A stretch of DNA of 64,000 nt from Aspidiotus rigidus (lineage: Eukaryota; Arthropoda; Insecta; Hemiptera; Diaspididae). The stretch covers positions 3,720,001 through 3,784,000 of the forward strand of contig JAVHKY010000028.1 of assembly GCA_035079385.1 (NCBI GenBank), read 5' to 3'. The notes beneath the pieces were generated by a model. That model saw only the letters and a program-made list of their open reading frames with translations. It was not told the origin of the DNA and ran no database searches. This document shows, piece after piece, positions 47,484 to 60,151 of this stretch. Every line of letters starts with the position of its first letter. Position 1 is the first letter of the stretch. Both the position numbers and the translations under genes were made by a program.

Positions 47484-47867
47484 TGCTACGCGTGGTAGGT
47501 ACCTACCTACCTATTCAGATTTTTTCATTCTCGTCATATTAAAAAAGATATTCATATATGAGTGTGGTCTTTATGATGAACTTCGCACGACAGGAGAGCA
47601 AGAGTTAATTTAAATCAGATTTTGCAGTAATTTTTCGAAAACCATGAAAAACTGTCGAGAGTGATAAGCTAGAAGATAATAATTATGAAAAATATTTGGT
47701 TCCAAAAGTTGGAGTGATTACAATTAGGACGGTTAGTAGTATGAACTCGTTTCCTTATCTCATTTTAAGAATCGAAGTTTATATTTTTCAGGATTTTTAT
47801 AGATCTCACTTAATTATTAAAAATATAAAAAATTCAATTTTTGGGAAAGTTCGTGGAAGATTTGATC

Positions 47868-47925
47868 GCCCTCGTAGCTCAGCGGTTAGAGTGGTCACCC
47901 GGAGAGCGAAAGGTCTTTACCAACA
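47868..47925 (+). repeat. tRNA-like head, probably tRNA pseudogene or SINE start
   Basis: GCCCTCGTAGCTCAGCGGTT resembles the 5' acceptor strand, D arm and internal A box of a tRNA. The anticodon arm does not pair and there is no B box or 3' acceptor strand, so it is not a working tRNA. Confidence 0.5.
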
Positions 47926-47949
47926 ACCCACCCCCCTCTTCTAATATTA

Positions 47950-49165
47950 TCCCCGCTCGTAAGTAATGTGTCTTTGAATAATGGTTTCATTTGCGTTACC
48001 TAACTTATTCTGCGGGACTTGTTTTTGCCCACTAGTTCGTTATTCGGAATTGGATGTAAGGTGTGAGATCGGATATAGTGAGAAGAATTTGGGGGTATGC
48101 GCGGTAGTCCATCGACAGCTTTTTTTTCGCTATCTCTGATTCTGTTGTGGCTAGGGATTTGGATGATGGCTACAAAGTAGGAGATCGATAACTAAGGAGA
48201 GTGGATGAGAGCAAAAAACGTTGGAAATCGTTATTAAGGAGAATGAGAGATCAGAAGCACTAAGAAAAGTGAGTGATAAAGGAGGAGGAGGGAAAGTTAA
48301 GATTAATTCTAGTCATTGAAAGATAGCTGGATCTCCGCTGTTTTAATTGAGATGGAGTTGCGGTGACGGTGAGAGAAAATTTGGTTGTTAATGGAATACC
48401 TATGTAAAACCATCATTGGATTTGCAAAGGGCGATGATGGCTTCGGCATGTGAGTATAGTATATTTACAAAGTGGGTGCGGTGAGTAGGAGTATTGGTCG
48501 ATTTGTTGGATAATTAACATAGTTTGAAAACTATTTTTGGTTGGGGTATAGGCCATGGAAGTAAGGGAGGTAAAATGGGGAGAAGACAGGTGGAACTTGA
48601 TACTTTTGGATAGGGTTAAGGAATAATTAAGTTGATGCCAGTCAAGTTAATAAGGGTTATTTTCTCTCTTTCTTTTTTAGGGATACAGGGTCTTCGGTCA
48701 CGGTGTTCATAGAAGCAAGATCTAGCCCTGTCTAATCAATAAGACTACATTAATTATGAGTTAGGTATAAAAACCGATCTTTGGTCTTTGAGTTTTTAAT
48801 TTTTAGAATATTGTTTACAATACCTACTAAAATAGTAAAGTGGACACCTACTCGACGATATCAATTATTTGTTTAAATACAATAGGTACATGAAGAAATT
48901 TTAACGCTCCAGATTAATTTCATTTAGTAAAGGATAGCTGTAAGTAAGAAGATTATCACGGAAGGAAAAAATTTAAGTAAAATTTTACTGGTTACATAGC
49001 AGCCTAGGTATCCAAAATTTGAATATATGGAGGATCAATTAAGATAGAGCAGCCTTCTACCGTAATACAAAATTAAGTACTTAAGCAATATAGGTGGATG
49101 CCTATATTAATGATGATGTCCAATACAGTAGGTCCATGTTTGATTGAACCAACAGCTACCAATAT
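47950..49165. other. No gene seen
   Basis: Intergenic sequence between the UAP1 and LPCAT genes. It begins with the possible body of the tRNA-derived repeat and is otherwise featureless. Confidence 0.35.
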
Positions 49166-49169
49166 TGAA

Positions 49170-52100
49170 TCAGTCTCCTTTTTTGTCTCTTGAATTGGGG
49201 TTGACCAAATTATTATTTTCTTGAAGCGTGTCCAAATGTAGCCCAGAAGCATCAACGTGGGCCAGGTAAGAATCTTCAGGAAAGAAAATTTAATCAAATT
49301 TAGACGTTTGGATTTCAACTCAAAAATTATGGAATCGAGTTTGATCAATTATGAGTTTATTAAGTATGGTAAAAACCTGGCTATTTGAAAAATAAAGAAC
49401 GCAAGATCGGAGATTTAATCGAAGTTCGACTTTGATGACGTCATCAGGGTTACGATTTTAATCTCTGAAATATTGCCCGCTGAGAAGATCTACAAGGCAC
49501 GGTGCTTTTTGTCGGCGATAGAAAAGAAAGAAAAAAGTGACTACCTATAATTTCTTAATTTTTGAAGCCTCCGTAAGCGTGAAACCCAGAACAACTTACA
49601 CTCTTTGCACCCGCTCCCAGCAGGCCTGCCTACCCCTTATAAGCATATTTTCTTAAATTTCTCCACTGCTTCGAGAAATGTCATTAAGATTTAACTTTTT
49701 ATATCAATCAATCATAGATAACTGTAAATTACAAACAACTACTCATCAACTACAAATCATGTCCCTACTATCCCTTACCTAATTTTAACATGAAAAACAA
49801 CTTACCGTAAGGTATCGTTTTTTTCCCATTGAAAACTACAGCTTCAAAAATGCATTCTGAATCTTCGTTGGATACAGAATAAACGAGCTCCATAATATAT
49901 TGAAATTTGTGCTTGTCGACCGATCCCTTGAAATACTGAGCAAATAAAAGAGATAATTCAAACTCTCTTATTCATTCAAAGAATGTGCGGATGCAAGTTT
50001 TTTTATTTTCTGGCCGAATTTTAATTCGTTTTTTAATGTTAAGGGGCGTTCAAGGAGTCAAGAAAAACACATCTTGATAGGTATCTAAAGTTCTACCTCA
50101 TCCGTTTATAATACTTGAGCTAGGGACGTCTTAATATACACCCATCAAATCTCTCGATTTCTTTCTGTGACCTTGTTTACGTACCTCAAAAGCCAACCGA
50201 ATCATCTCTTCCTTACTCTTACCACGATTCAAGAGATATACAGCAAGTAAGTATTGTTCCCAGTCAAGAACTAAATCACCTTTATCATTCTGAAACAGAG
50301 TTAGAAAATTTAACACGTAATTCTGACTATGTTAGAATATTTTTCTTATTCTTTGAAAAAACCCTGCAAGATTAACCATCTTAATGCAGAAACTACCATG
50401 CTCCTCAATAAGGATTCTAGGATTACCATACTCTTGACATTATTGTTCGGCTTCAACCCTGTAGCAAACGCGTCAATTTATTTATCTTATTAAAAAAGAT
50501 CTGGGAGAGCGTATCCCCGCCCCACCCAAAGAAGTAGTTTGATCTATCTATCTTATTCGTCCTCTTCCACCTTTACATAATTCTATAGCCCTAAGGGGGC
50601 GTCCATAAATTAAGTGAGGCATTTTTTATTTTTTTTTGGGGGTGGGGGAGTCCAGCCAAGTCTCACCAAAACTCACGTGAGGGAGGGGGAGGGGTGCCGA
50701 CAGATCTCACGCAATTTTAACAGGGAACCTGTTTTATGGGGGGCTATTTGAGAAATCTGCCGTCCGCCGTCCGCCGTGCGCCGTCCAGCGAAAAACTTAG
50801 AAAAAATTACGGCTTCCTTAACGAAGTTAAACGAGGAACGCAGGGAACCTGTTTTATGATTCGAATGAGATTTGATATTGAAAATTCAAGGAAGCCTAGA
50901 TCATATATAGCTCGACACTCGAAATTTTTCCAAGTCCCCCTTCTATCATATATAGCTCGAGAGTCGAAATTTTTCTAAGTCCCTCTCCTATCATATATGG
51001 CTCGAGAGTCGAACTTTTTCTAAGTCCCCCTTCTATCATATATAGCTCGAGAGTCGAAATTTTTCTAAGTTCCCCTCCTATCATATATGGCTCGAGAGTC
51101 GAAATTTTTCTAAGTCCCTCTCCTATCATATATGGCTCGAGAGTCGAAATTTTTCTAAGTCCCCCTTCTATCATATATGGCTCGAGAGTCGAAATTTTTC
51201 TAAGTTCCCCTCCTATCATATATGGCTCGAGAGTCGAAATTTTTCTAAGTCCCTCTCCTATCATATATGGCTCGAGAGTCGAAATTTTTCTAAGTCCCCC
51301 TTCTATCATATATAGCTCGAGAGTCGAAATTTTTCTAAGTTCCCCTCCTATCATATATGGCTCGAGAGTCGAAATTTTTCTAAGTCCCCCTCCTATCATA
51401 TATAGCTCGAGAGTCGAAATTTTTCTAAGTTCCCCTTCTATCATATATGGCTCGAGAGTCGAAATTTTTCTAAGTTCCCCTCCTATCATCTATAGCTCGA
51501 GAGTCGAAATTTTTCTAAGTTCCCCTCCTATCATCTATAGCTCGAGAGTCGAAATTTTTCTAAGTCCCTCTCCTATCATATATGGCTCGAGAGTCGAAAT
51601 TTTTCTAAGTCCCCTCCTCTCATATATAGCTCGAGAGTCGAAATTTTTCTAAGTTCCCCTCCTATCATATATGGCTCGAGAGTCGAAATTTTTCTAAGTC
51701 CCTCTCCTATCATATATGGCTCGAGAGTCGAAATTTTTCTAAGTCCCTCTCCTATCATATATGGCTCGAGAGTCGAAATTTTTCTAAGTCCCCCTTCTAT
51801 CATATATAGCTCGAGAGTCGAAATTTTTCTAAGTTCCCCTCCTATCATATATAGCTCGAGAGTCGAAATTTTTCTAAGTCCCTCTCCTATCATATATGGC
51901 TCGAGAGTCGAAATTTTTCTAAGTTCCCCTCCTATCATATATAGCTCGAGAGTCGAAATTTTTCTAAGTCCCCCTTCTATCATATATGGCTCGAGAGTCG
52001 AACTTTTTCTAAGTCCCTCTTCTATCATATATAGCTCGAGAGTCGAAATTTTTCCAAGTCCCTCTCCTATCATATATGGCTCGAGAGTCGAAATTTTTCT

Positions 52101-55100
52101 AAGTCCCCTCCTCTCATATATAGCTCGAGAGTCGAAATTTTTCTAAGTTCCCCTCCTATCATCTATAGCTCGAGATTCGAAATTTTTTCCAAGTCCCTCT
52201 CCTATCATATATGGCTCGAGAGTCGAAATTTTTCTAAGTCCCCCTCCTATCATATATAGCTCGAGAGTCGAAATTTTTCTAAGTTCCCCTTCTATCATAT
52301 ATGGCTCGAGAGTCGAAATTTTTCTAAGTTCCCCTCCTATCATCTATAGCTCGAGAGTCGAAATTTTTCTAAGTTCCCCTCCTATCATCTATAGCTCGAG
52401 AGTCGAAATTTTTCTAAGTCCCTCTCCTATCATATATGGCTCGAGAGTCGAAATTTTTCTAAGTCCCCTCCTCTCATATATAGCTCGAGAGTCGAAATTT
52501 TTCTAAGTTCCCCTCCTATCATCTATAGCTCGAGATTCGAAATTTTTTCCAAGTCCCCCTTCTATCATATATAGCTCGAGAGTCGAAATTTTTCTAAGTC
52601 CCTCTCCTATCATATATGGCTCGAGAGTCGAAATTTTTCTAAGTCCCCTTCTATCATATATGGCTCGAGAGTCGAAATTTTTCTAAGTTCCCCTCCTATC
52701 ATCTATAGCTCGAGAGTCGAAATTTTTCTAAGTCCCCCTCCTATCATATATAGCTCGAGAGTCGAAATTTTTCTAAGTCCCCCTCCTATCATATATGGCT
52801 CGAGGGTCGAAATTTTTCTAAGTTTTTCGCTGGACGGCGCACGGCGCACGGCGGACGGCAGATTTCTCAAATAGCCCCCCATAAAACAGGTTCCCTGTTA
52901 AAATTTCGACTCTCGAGCTATATATGATAGAAGGGGGACTTAGAAAAATTTCGACTCTCGAGCCATATATGATAGGAGAGGGACTTAGAAAAATTTCGAC
53001 TCTCGAGCTATATGATAGGAGGGGGACTTGGAAAAATTTCGACTGTCGAGCTATATATGATCTAGGCTTCCTTGAATTTTCAATATCAAATCTCATTCGA
53101 ATCATAAAACAGGTTCCCTGCGTTCCTCGTTTAACTTCGTTTTTTTCTCACACAAATACATTCTAAAATATTGCTAAACTGGGCTTAAATTTAATAAAAA
53201 CTAGTTCTTTTTGAATAGGTATAAAATGTGATCAAGAAAATTACGTTTTTTTAGTAGATAAACGCGATTGAGCACAGATAAACGTATTTAAAGCAAAAAT
53301 ACACATTTCGGAAAATCTCACGCGAAATAAGAGGGGGAGGGAGGGGGTCAAGGCGAATCTCACGATGTCTCACCAAGGGGGAAGGAGGGGTCGAAAAATC
53401 ACAAAAATCGCCTCACGTAACTTATGGACGCCCCGTAAGATCGAATACCCTCCATGTGAGTTTTTTTTTTAAATTGTAGAAAATTGTTTGTTGGAATAAT
53501 GTACGCCGTCTACCGTCCTTCCAAAAAATTATGATTCTCGAGCGCGGAGTGTGATTTACTATAAAGCCCCGGAAAAATTTTTGAAGGATACCAGGATTTG
53601 AAGATGAAGAAGGCAAAGACGAAGAGAAGAGGGCTAGGAAAAATCCCAAATTTCAAGATGTACATTTGAATGGAGAGGAAAGGGGACTAGAAAATCCAAC
53701 TTATTCTTTAGTCCTGAACCCTCAATCTCACCTACTTGATGTTTGTTAGTTAATACAGTTGATAAAACCAACCTCTTGAACAACAAAACAATTGGAATGC
53801 AAGTTTTTATTCAAGTATCTTAGCATATTCCATACTTTTCCTCTGCTTCCCTTCCTAATTCCAAAACTTGTGCACGTGCGCATATAACCTTGGGTCTTGG
53901 AAATATTTCGATTTCGGCTCGACCCCTTGGCTAATTCCAAAATCTGCTGACAGCGTGTATGCTCATGACCTTGGAACTTGGAGAAATTTTGCGTGTACGT
54001 TCGCGGACAAGTTTGTATTTACATTCACACATGACCTTGGAACGTGAAAACCTCTCATTTTGGCCCGATGAGGAGGGACGAGGGGAACGAGTGAGCCTCA
54101 GGGAGCTAATTAGCCCAAGAAACAGTGTATTAGACTTATACTACGCTGATATGGTGGTGAACGAGCGGAGCGAGCAAAACGAGAGACCCTCATGAAGCTA
54201 GTCTTATATAGTAGGGATAATAGAATTATATTAGGCGAAAAATAGGAGCAAAAGTGCAAAGACCCAACATGCAGTATGTTAAACATGAAACATGATACTC
54301 TACCAGGAAATTTTGTTTTTTATTTTTTCTTCTTGGTTCAGCAATAGTATTGGCACTATTCATAGATAGATAGGCAGGTACTACTCAACTTACTTCTTTG
54401 GAATAAAGCTCAAATAGTTTGTGCAAACACTTCTCGTCTTCTTTTATCTCTAGTAATTTCGCGAACTCTTGTTTTGATACAAATGATGGACTAGAATCGT
54501 TTTTGAAGATGTTCGGATTATTTTCCATACATTTTTCCTCAATTTTTGTTTCTGTCACTCTGTAATAATGTAAATCGCTAGTCAATTTTTGACCCTTAAA
54601 AATTTTTATAATCACATAATCGGTATACCTATTCATTGGCTCTTGAAATAGCACTTGTAGACGTTGAGTAGATTTATACCCTTTAAAACTGCGCCCTTAT
54701 CTCTGTCGCGCACATCCTCAAAGATTCAATCAATCAAAACCAGAAAAAACTACTTTAACAAAATTTTGACTAATCAAACGGGACATTAGCTCGACCTACT
54801 TTAAATTGCACATGATAACCGTTAGACTTAAATATTTTTCTATTTTATAACTTGCTAAAAAAAGTCTAAATATTGTACCTATGACTATTTCGCGCGCTAC
54901 TGATTTTCCTATTTTTGGAAATTAAAATTTTAATTTTATACCATAGTAGGCAAAATTTTACAATCAGATCGATGCCACATACTTATATTCGTATTTAGTA
55001 AACTTTTTCGTTAGGTACTGTAAATCTACGTAGGCTATATTTCACCTTCTCGTTAATCTATTCGAACACCAAATTAAAATTAAACAGCTGACATCACAAT

Positions 55101-57494
55101 CAGCCCATTGCCGAGAATATTTTATCGTCTTTGCACGAATAAAATCCTGACCTTTACGAAGATAATGGTTTTCATTAATATTTATTTATGAAGAACCACA
55201 ATCCCACAATTGAAAAGGCGCCCGGTGGATAATTTTCGGTAATAATCAGAAGATGTGAATACCCAGGTTACATAAGAAACAATTGTTACTGTACCGGCAG
55301 TTTATAATTGCTAAGAAAGTGTACTTGAATATAATAGTTACCCCAGCTGAATCCTGAGTTTTTTAGTTACAATTAGACGAGACGATGGAGGTAGTTTCAA
55401 CTCACAAGCGACCTTTGCTATACTACAGTCATCACAAGAGTATTTCGACATCGGTAATCCAAGAGCTCTGATTTGAACACAATACAATTTTATTCAACAG
55501 GAAAATCACGTAGATACGTATTCAAAATGAACAAAGGTCCCGCATATACTTTGCCATGACACATCGCACGTTTTGGGCATATAATTCTGGATTTTTCTTT
55601 TCTTCATCGTTTGGATTGTACACGGGTAAAAGTTCGATTTCACAATTTGTATAGGGTCTTGTAAAAGTGTACCACAGTATTTTCAACCTGTAAATATTTC
55701 AAAATTGGAAATAATATATTATCAGATAGAGGAATTTCTACAATTACTCGACTGTTGATTGCTCGTACAATGTTGTTGAAATAATTTTCTAGAATTTTAC
55801 GGGCAAAGAGTATCCTAGAAAATTTGAAGGAGCCAGTGGCGTAGTTGAGGGGGATATTGGAGATAGATCATCCTACGCAATTTTGCCTTTTTTTTTGCTG
55901 TTTCTCCAGCCCACTTTTTTGTTCGAATGAAAAAGAAAAAATGATATTCAGAAAAAAATAATCTCCACTCGCTTAGTGAAAATTCGAATCCACGCTATAG
56001 AAAAAAAAATTTTGCTGCAACAGAATCCACCCTCTTCTCCGGCATCACCTCTCTCATCACCACCTCAAAAATTCTTCTTCCCCAACTCATTTACATGCAC
56101 TCAAATACATTTTAACATCACAGCAAACTTTGTTATAGCCTATGTATACCTAGCATTCTCGACGATAAAACCAAAGAATACGAAGTGGACTATCTGGTTT
56201 CTAAAAATGTGATTGAAGACCTCCTCTTTCTCCTTCTGGAAAGCTGTCTAAAATTGATTTCAAGATATAAGTAACCTAGTGCAGGATTTCTAAGTAGACG
56301 GAGGTTGAACAGGAGCATAATTACTTCTTGTCGACTTACATTCCAGGTCCATACCACGTCCAGGTGACTGTATCAAAGCGATTTGGATACCGGAACAGAA
56401 TTGGTTGAACAGGAAGTCCAGGGTAAAAAGCTCCTAACTTAAATGTAATCAGACACGAACGATTTGTACACGTTCCTTCTGGAAAGATTAAAACCTGTAA
56501 AATTATCACATCTACGTAATAAAAAATTTATCACGATTTTCTCTATTTATTTTTCCATTATCTTAAACAAATATTTTACTTGATATTAGATATTGCAGTA
56601 GCGGAGTCGGGCATATTGGACCCTGTCCACAGAAACCCGGTTCAGTGATTTTGCAGGTCTACCACTTGTGCTTAACCGGGTTCTGAAGACAGGGTCATTT
56701 AATACAGTAAATCGGCATGTGCCTGGAGCGATAAATGGAGGAATAGATATTTTGAAAAGAAAAAAAAACTCACGGGCTCTCCAATAGAGTCGAACGAGGG
56801 GTGCAGGGAACCTGTTTTATGGGAAACAGAGAGACTTGGAAAAATTTAGATTCTCAAGCTACACCTGGAATTTAAAATTTGAGGCGCTACGTATGATACG
56901 ACTTGGAGAAATTTCGACTTCCGAGTAGGTATGTATGATGAGATGAACTAGAAAAGTATTGACTTCAAAGCTATGTATCTTTGGAGGAGGACTTGGAAAG
57001 AATTTTGATTCTCAATTATCAAAATTCATTTTAAGTCCCACTCTTATCATGATACAGCCTGAGAGTCGACATTTTTCCAAAGTCTTCGTAGTCTCAAGTT
57101 AGGTTAGGGCACACTTTTCGCGAGATAATCCCCCATACAACAAACTCCCCGGTGGAAAATATAAATAATAAAAAAAAAACACAAGAAAAGAGAAATGGAA
57201 GGGTTTTCAAAAATTGTTACAGCAATGGGGAAGATGCTACATTCAATCCTGGTTATGCATGTTTTTCGCATTTGATAAAATAAAAAACGCAAAATAATTT
57301 TATTAAAATATTAAGTGAAAGCGTAAAAATAATTTGAATCTTTCATCTAGTAACTACTCACAAGAATTTTATAAAATTTACCTGTGGCCAATCATTTGGT
57401 GAGGTTACTCTGTCAAAGACACTTTGAATGCTTCTTTGCCTGGAATTGCGGTCTTTTTTATCAACAAACACAGGCTGTATGGATTTTATTATTT
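49170..57494 (-). CDS. Lysophosphatidylcholine acyltransferase (LPCAT family), 3' eight exons; 5' end not found
   Basis: Reacylates lysophospholipids in the ER membrane. Exons on the minus strand: 57494-57382, 56494-56340, 55687-55550, 55467-55406, 54557-54394, 50289-50185, 49935-49806, 49273-49170; all junctions are GT-AG and phases agree. Exon 1 here encodes IQPVFVDKKDRNSRQRS and ends PNDWPQ; exon 2 the acyltransferase motif FPEGTCTNRS and GLPVQPILFRYPN; exon 3 IELLPVYNPNDEEKKNPELY; exon 4 ALGLPMSKYSCDDC; exons 5-7 the EF-hand-like part (SKQEFAKLLEI, NDKGDLVLDWEQYL, YFKGSVDKHKF). The end is KKGD, a C-terminal dilysine ER-retrieval signal, as in vertebrate LPCAT1/2. The product seen is 322 residues; about 200 N-terminal residues with the HxxxxD motif are missing and were not located between 57.5 and 63.1 kb. 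The exon 4-5 junction uses an ACAGAG acceptor and is the least certain. Which paralogue (LPCAT1, 2 or 4) cannot be told. Confidence 0.88.
50596..53434. mobile_element. Non-autonomous TIR element (2.84 kb) in an LPCAT intron
   Basis: Ends GGGGCGTCCATAAATTAAGT (left) and the inverse of GGGGCGTCCATAAGTTACGT (right), 25-26 bp with two or three differences. Flanks are CTAAG and GTAAG, so a short duplication (TAAG) is possible. G-rich subterminal stretches are followed by two inverted pairs and a satellite array. There is no transposase. It lies between exons 5 and 6 of the LPCAT gene. Confidence 0.75.
50900..52828. repeat. 45-bp satellite array, about 43 units
   Basis: Unit begins TCATATATAGCTCGAGAGTC and continues GAAATTTTTCTAAGT plus a C/T-rich box; ATAG/ATGG and CCCCC/CCTCT/TCCCC variants alternate. 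45 is a multiple of three, so it gives long minus-strand frames of a 15-residue repeat (around KISTLE), which are artefacts. Three more units lie in the opposite orientation at 52907-53060. Confidence 0.95.
56619..56696. repeat. Short MITE with GACCCTGTC ends, in LPCAT intron
   Basis: GACCCTGTCCACAGAAACCC at the left and GGGTTCTGAAGACAGGGTC at the right. It is a 78-bp relative of the element at 35302-35435. Confidence 0.75.
56800..57090. repeat. Relic satellite block in LPCAT intron
   Basis: Begins with GGGAACCTGTTTTATGGG, then degenerate inverted units (GACTTGGAAAAATT, GATTCTCAAGCTA, CGACTTCCGAGTAGG). Same arrangement as the ends of the 50.6-kb array, so a decayed partner. Confidence 0.6.
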
Positions 57495-57879
57495 CTACAA
57501 TTCAGAAAAATGATGATAGTAAGTAGAGAAAGTCGAATTACTATGTAGTCAGATACAACATTTCTCTTTCTGCACAATTAAACGAATTTACTAAAAAAAA
57601 AAAACTGCTTCACTCCCTTCGGTAATTTATAATTGAGCTACCGGACTTGAAAGTTGATTAGTTGTGTTCATAAGAACTTCAGGGAAACTCTACTAAGAAT
57701 AGATAGGATTTAAGAGTTTTGAGCAAGAAAGACATACATAAATTCTTTGACAAGACGACGAGTTTGGAAAAATTTTGAGCCTACATCCGGTGGGGATCAA
57801 CAAAAGAGTTTGATTTAATGATAATTTTATTCGTGCAAGGAATATGTATAAATACTATTGGGGAACAAGGCTTTACCCG

Positions 57880-58560
57880 CACATAAGTAGGATATAAAGT
57901 AAGCTTTGAGGACTTTGGTCCTTCTGCGCACGCCTAAGTCCGGCTTTTGACGGCGATTGATCTTTCTTTCTCTGTCTAAATGACGGCGATCTCTTTCTAA
58001 GAAGGTTTGTCCGGCTATATGTCGTCGCGGCGGCGATCTTTTTTGTACGAAAGGTTGTCCGGTTATTTGACGACGAGGAGCGCGATGATGTCTTTCTGTC
58101 TAAGTTATGACCGTGTCGTATGTAGAAGTATTTGTATAGGTATAAGGAAAAAAAAAAATTAATTTTACATGTCGAGGGTGAATATCACGAACGTTGTTTT
58201 TTTAATTAAGAATAACGTTTTTCGTTGGGGCTTCCTGTTTAATTGGTGCTACGAACGAACGAAAATGAATGAGTCGCCCGTTCAACGACGATCTCTTTCT
58301 ATTCGACGACGTTTTCTTTCTAAAGGGGGATGGTGAAGAAGGAAGGGTTAAGAAGTTTATCGCGTTAGGTATAAGGAAAATCGATATTTACTCAACGGTG
58401 AATGTTTTAATTTTTGGAAAAATAATGAGTTGCTCGTCGGTTTTGGGGGGTTAATGCATTATGTATGATCGTGGTCATCGTCATTTCAACGTGTAGGCGG
58501 TGATACGACGAACGAATTCACCCTACGTATTCGATCATGTAAGAGTAAAGGGTGTACAAG
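57880..58560. repeat. CpG-rich short repeats, unknown
   Basis: GACGGCGATC followed by T/C-rich TCTTTCT recurs, alternating with TTGTCCGGCTATATG and CGACGACG pieces, at 57955, 57980, 58010, 58050 and 58280. Composition is unlike the AT-rich surroundings. No frame is convincing. Could be an untranslated exon region or decayed repeat. Confidence 0.35.
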
Positions 58561-59400
58561 GATCGCTATGAATGAAGGGTGACCATGAATGAGTGTATCA
58601 TATTCGCTCGTAAAAGTAGAGAATAGGTATGTACTATATGTAGGGCTTAGCGTAGTATGAATGAGTGTAACTATACGATCGAATGATGGAATGAATTTGT
58701 TGAAGTCCCTCTTTAATATATTTTCGTTTATTATCTGAATAAGTCTAATTAGAATTTTTAGGGAGTTCTCATAGCATCTACGCGTTGATCTAATGTAAGG
58801 TAAGGTAAGCTACCGCCACGCGATCAAACGCACACCTTTAATTTCGATTGTAAAAATCGATACGCACGCCTCGTTCCGTCCTCGTTGTTTTGGTCCAGCT
58901 GCGATTTGTCGGTTTACCTATTACTTTTTCGCGTATAGATGAAAATGGGGTAAACGCTTGTAAAAAAATATTCACAACTCCTTAAGAATGCGACGATTTT
59001 AATTTATTGATGTATCGGGCTAATTCTCCATATAACAGATACCTACCCCTCGTAAAAATCAACGGGCAAACGCCATTCCTAGGAGTATCATTTCAAATAC
59101 GACTCGAATAAATGGGTATAGTTTTACGACTTAAGCCTAATTTTTTGTATTATTTTGAAAAACATCTGGTCAGTTTCAGTTTTTCCAAAGGTGTGAGAAT
59201 TCTGACCGTACCCTTATTGTTTCGCTGGCCCGCTTTGCCCTGTGATGCGTTAGAAGGATGATTCTTACATTATTTTTCATTGGATCAGATCTCCCTATGA
59301 TTAAATTCAACAAACCAATCAGATGATAGGTGGGAATATCCGTGATCAACATCAACTTATATGTTTTTTTCAAAGTATCATTCTCATTTTAACGTTGACT
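58560..59400. other. No gene seen
   Basis: Intergenic sequence; the missing 5' exons of the LPCAT gene could lie here or further upstream but no HxxxxD-type exon was recognised. Confidence 0.3.
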
Positions 59401-59407
59401 CGGCAAA

Positions 59408-59617
59408 ATGTACGTTAGAAGCTTGGAAGATTTATATCGCGAGAAAATATTCAATGTAAGATGTCTTCATCCAAGGCACATTGCATGCTTCACATATGTA
59501 CCTTTTATGCGTGATATTCTCAAGTTTTATAAAATATCTGGTAGTATCATCGACTTTTTTCAGGAAGAAAGAAAACAAAAAAAACCATATTCACTTAACA
59601 ACTTGAATTCCCAGTAA
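59408..59617 (+). CDS. Small open frame, unknown
   Basis: Sixty-nine residues, Met to stop. The stretch ILKFYKISGSIIDFFQEERK weakly resembles HIQFYKLCTSNVDFFTQQKN in the frame at 60152-60580. No family recognised; could be one end of a decayed gene. Confidence 0.25.
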   Translation: MYVRSLEDLYREKIFNVRCLHPRHIACFTYVPFMRDILKFYKISGSIIDFFQEERKQKKPYSLNNLNSQ

Positions 59618-60045
59618 GGGAGTGGATCACTCGCTTCTCTATTCCCACTTTCCAGTCTTTCCTCCGGAATATCTGCATGAACGTTGATGAGAAATTTTTC
59701 CAGACATATTACGTTGTAAAAGACGTTTAGCGCACGTGAAGAGCAAGAGTTCTTTTTTCTCTTAAAGGTAACGCTGACAAACGCGATGAATATTATTGGG
59801 CGATAATTCTAGGCTTGGAATCGAAGCGTTGGTGGATGGAGATATAATTTTATTTATTATACGAGACAAGTATTATCATTAAAACGGTCCTTTTCAGGAC
59901 CACATAATTCTTTCGATCATAGAAGCGATCGCGAAAAAATAGCAGATGTATCTACTATTTTCAATGATCAAACGGAAGATTCATCCACCAATCAGACGTG
60001 CAGGGTGCAAAGCTCAAAGTTAGACAAACTAACTAACTCCGAAAA

Positions 60046-60070
60046 TATTACTATTATTATTATTATTATC
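60046..60070. repeat. ATT microsatellite
   Basis: TATTACTATTATTATTATTATTATC: a short trinucleotide run. Confidence 0.9.
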
Positions 60071-60151
60071 ATCGTATTATTTCGATCGCAACAAAATGTT
60101 CAGCCTGCGTGTTTTGTGCGTACTTAAGATATTCCTTATAAGATGTCTTAA

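Noticed and set aside
47868..47940. Functional tRNA gene
   Set aside because: No B box, no paired anticodon arm and no 3' acceptor strand.
50896..52343. Long repetitive proteins on the minus strand (15-residue repeat)
   Set aside because: They are an artefact of a 45-bp satellite whose unit length is divisible by three.
50900..52828. CRISPR array
   Set aside because: Units are contiguous without unique spacers, and the setting is a eukaryotic intron.
59630..59655. 5.8S rRNA-like GTGGATCACTCG
   Set aside because: Only about a dozen bases match; the following sequence does not resemble 5.8S.
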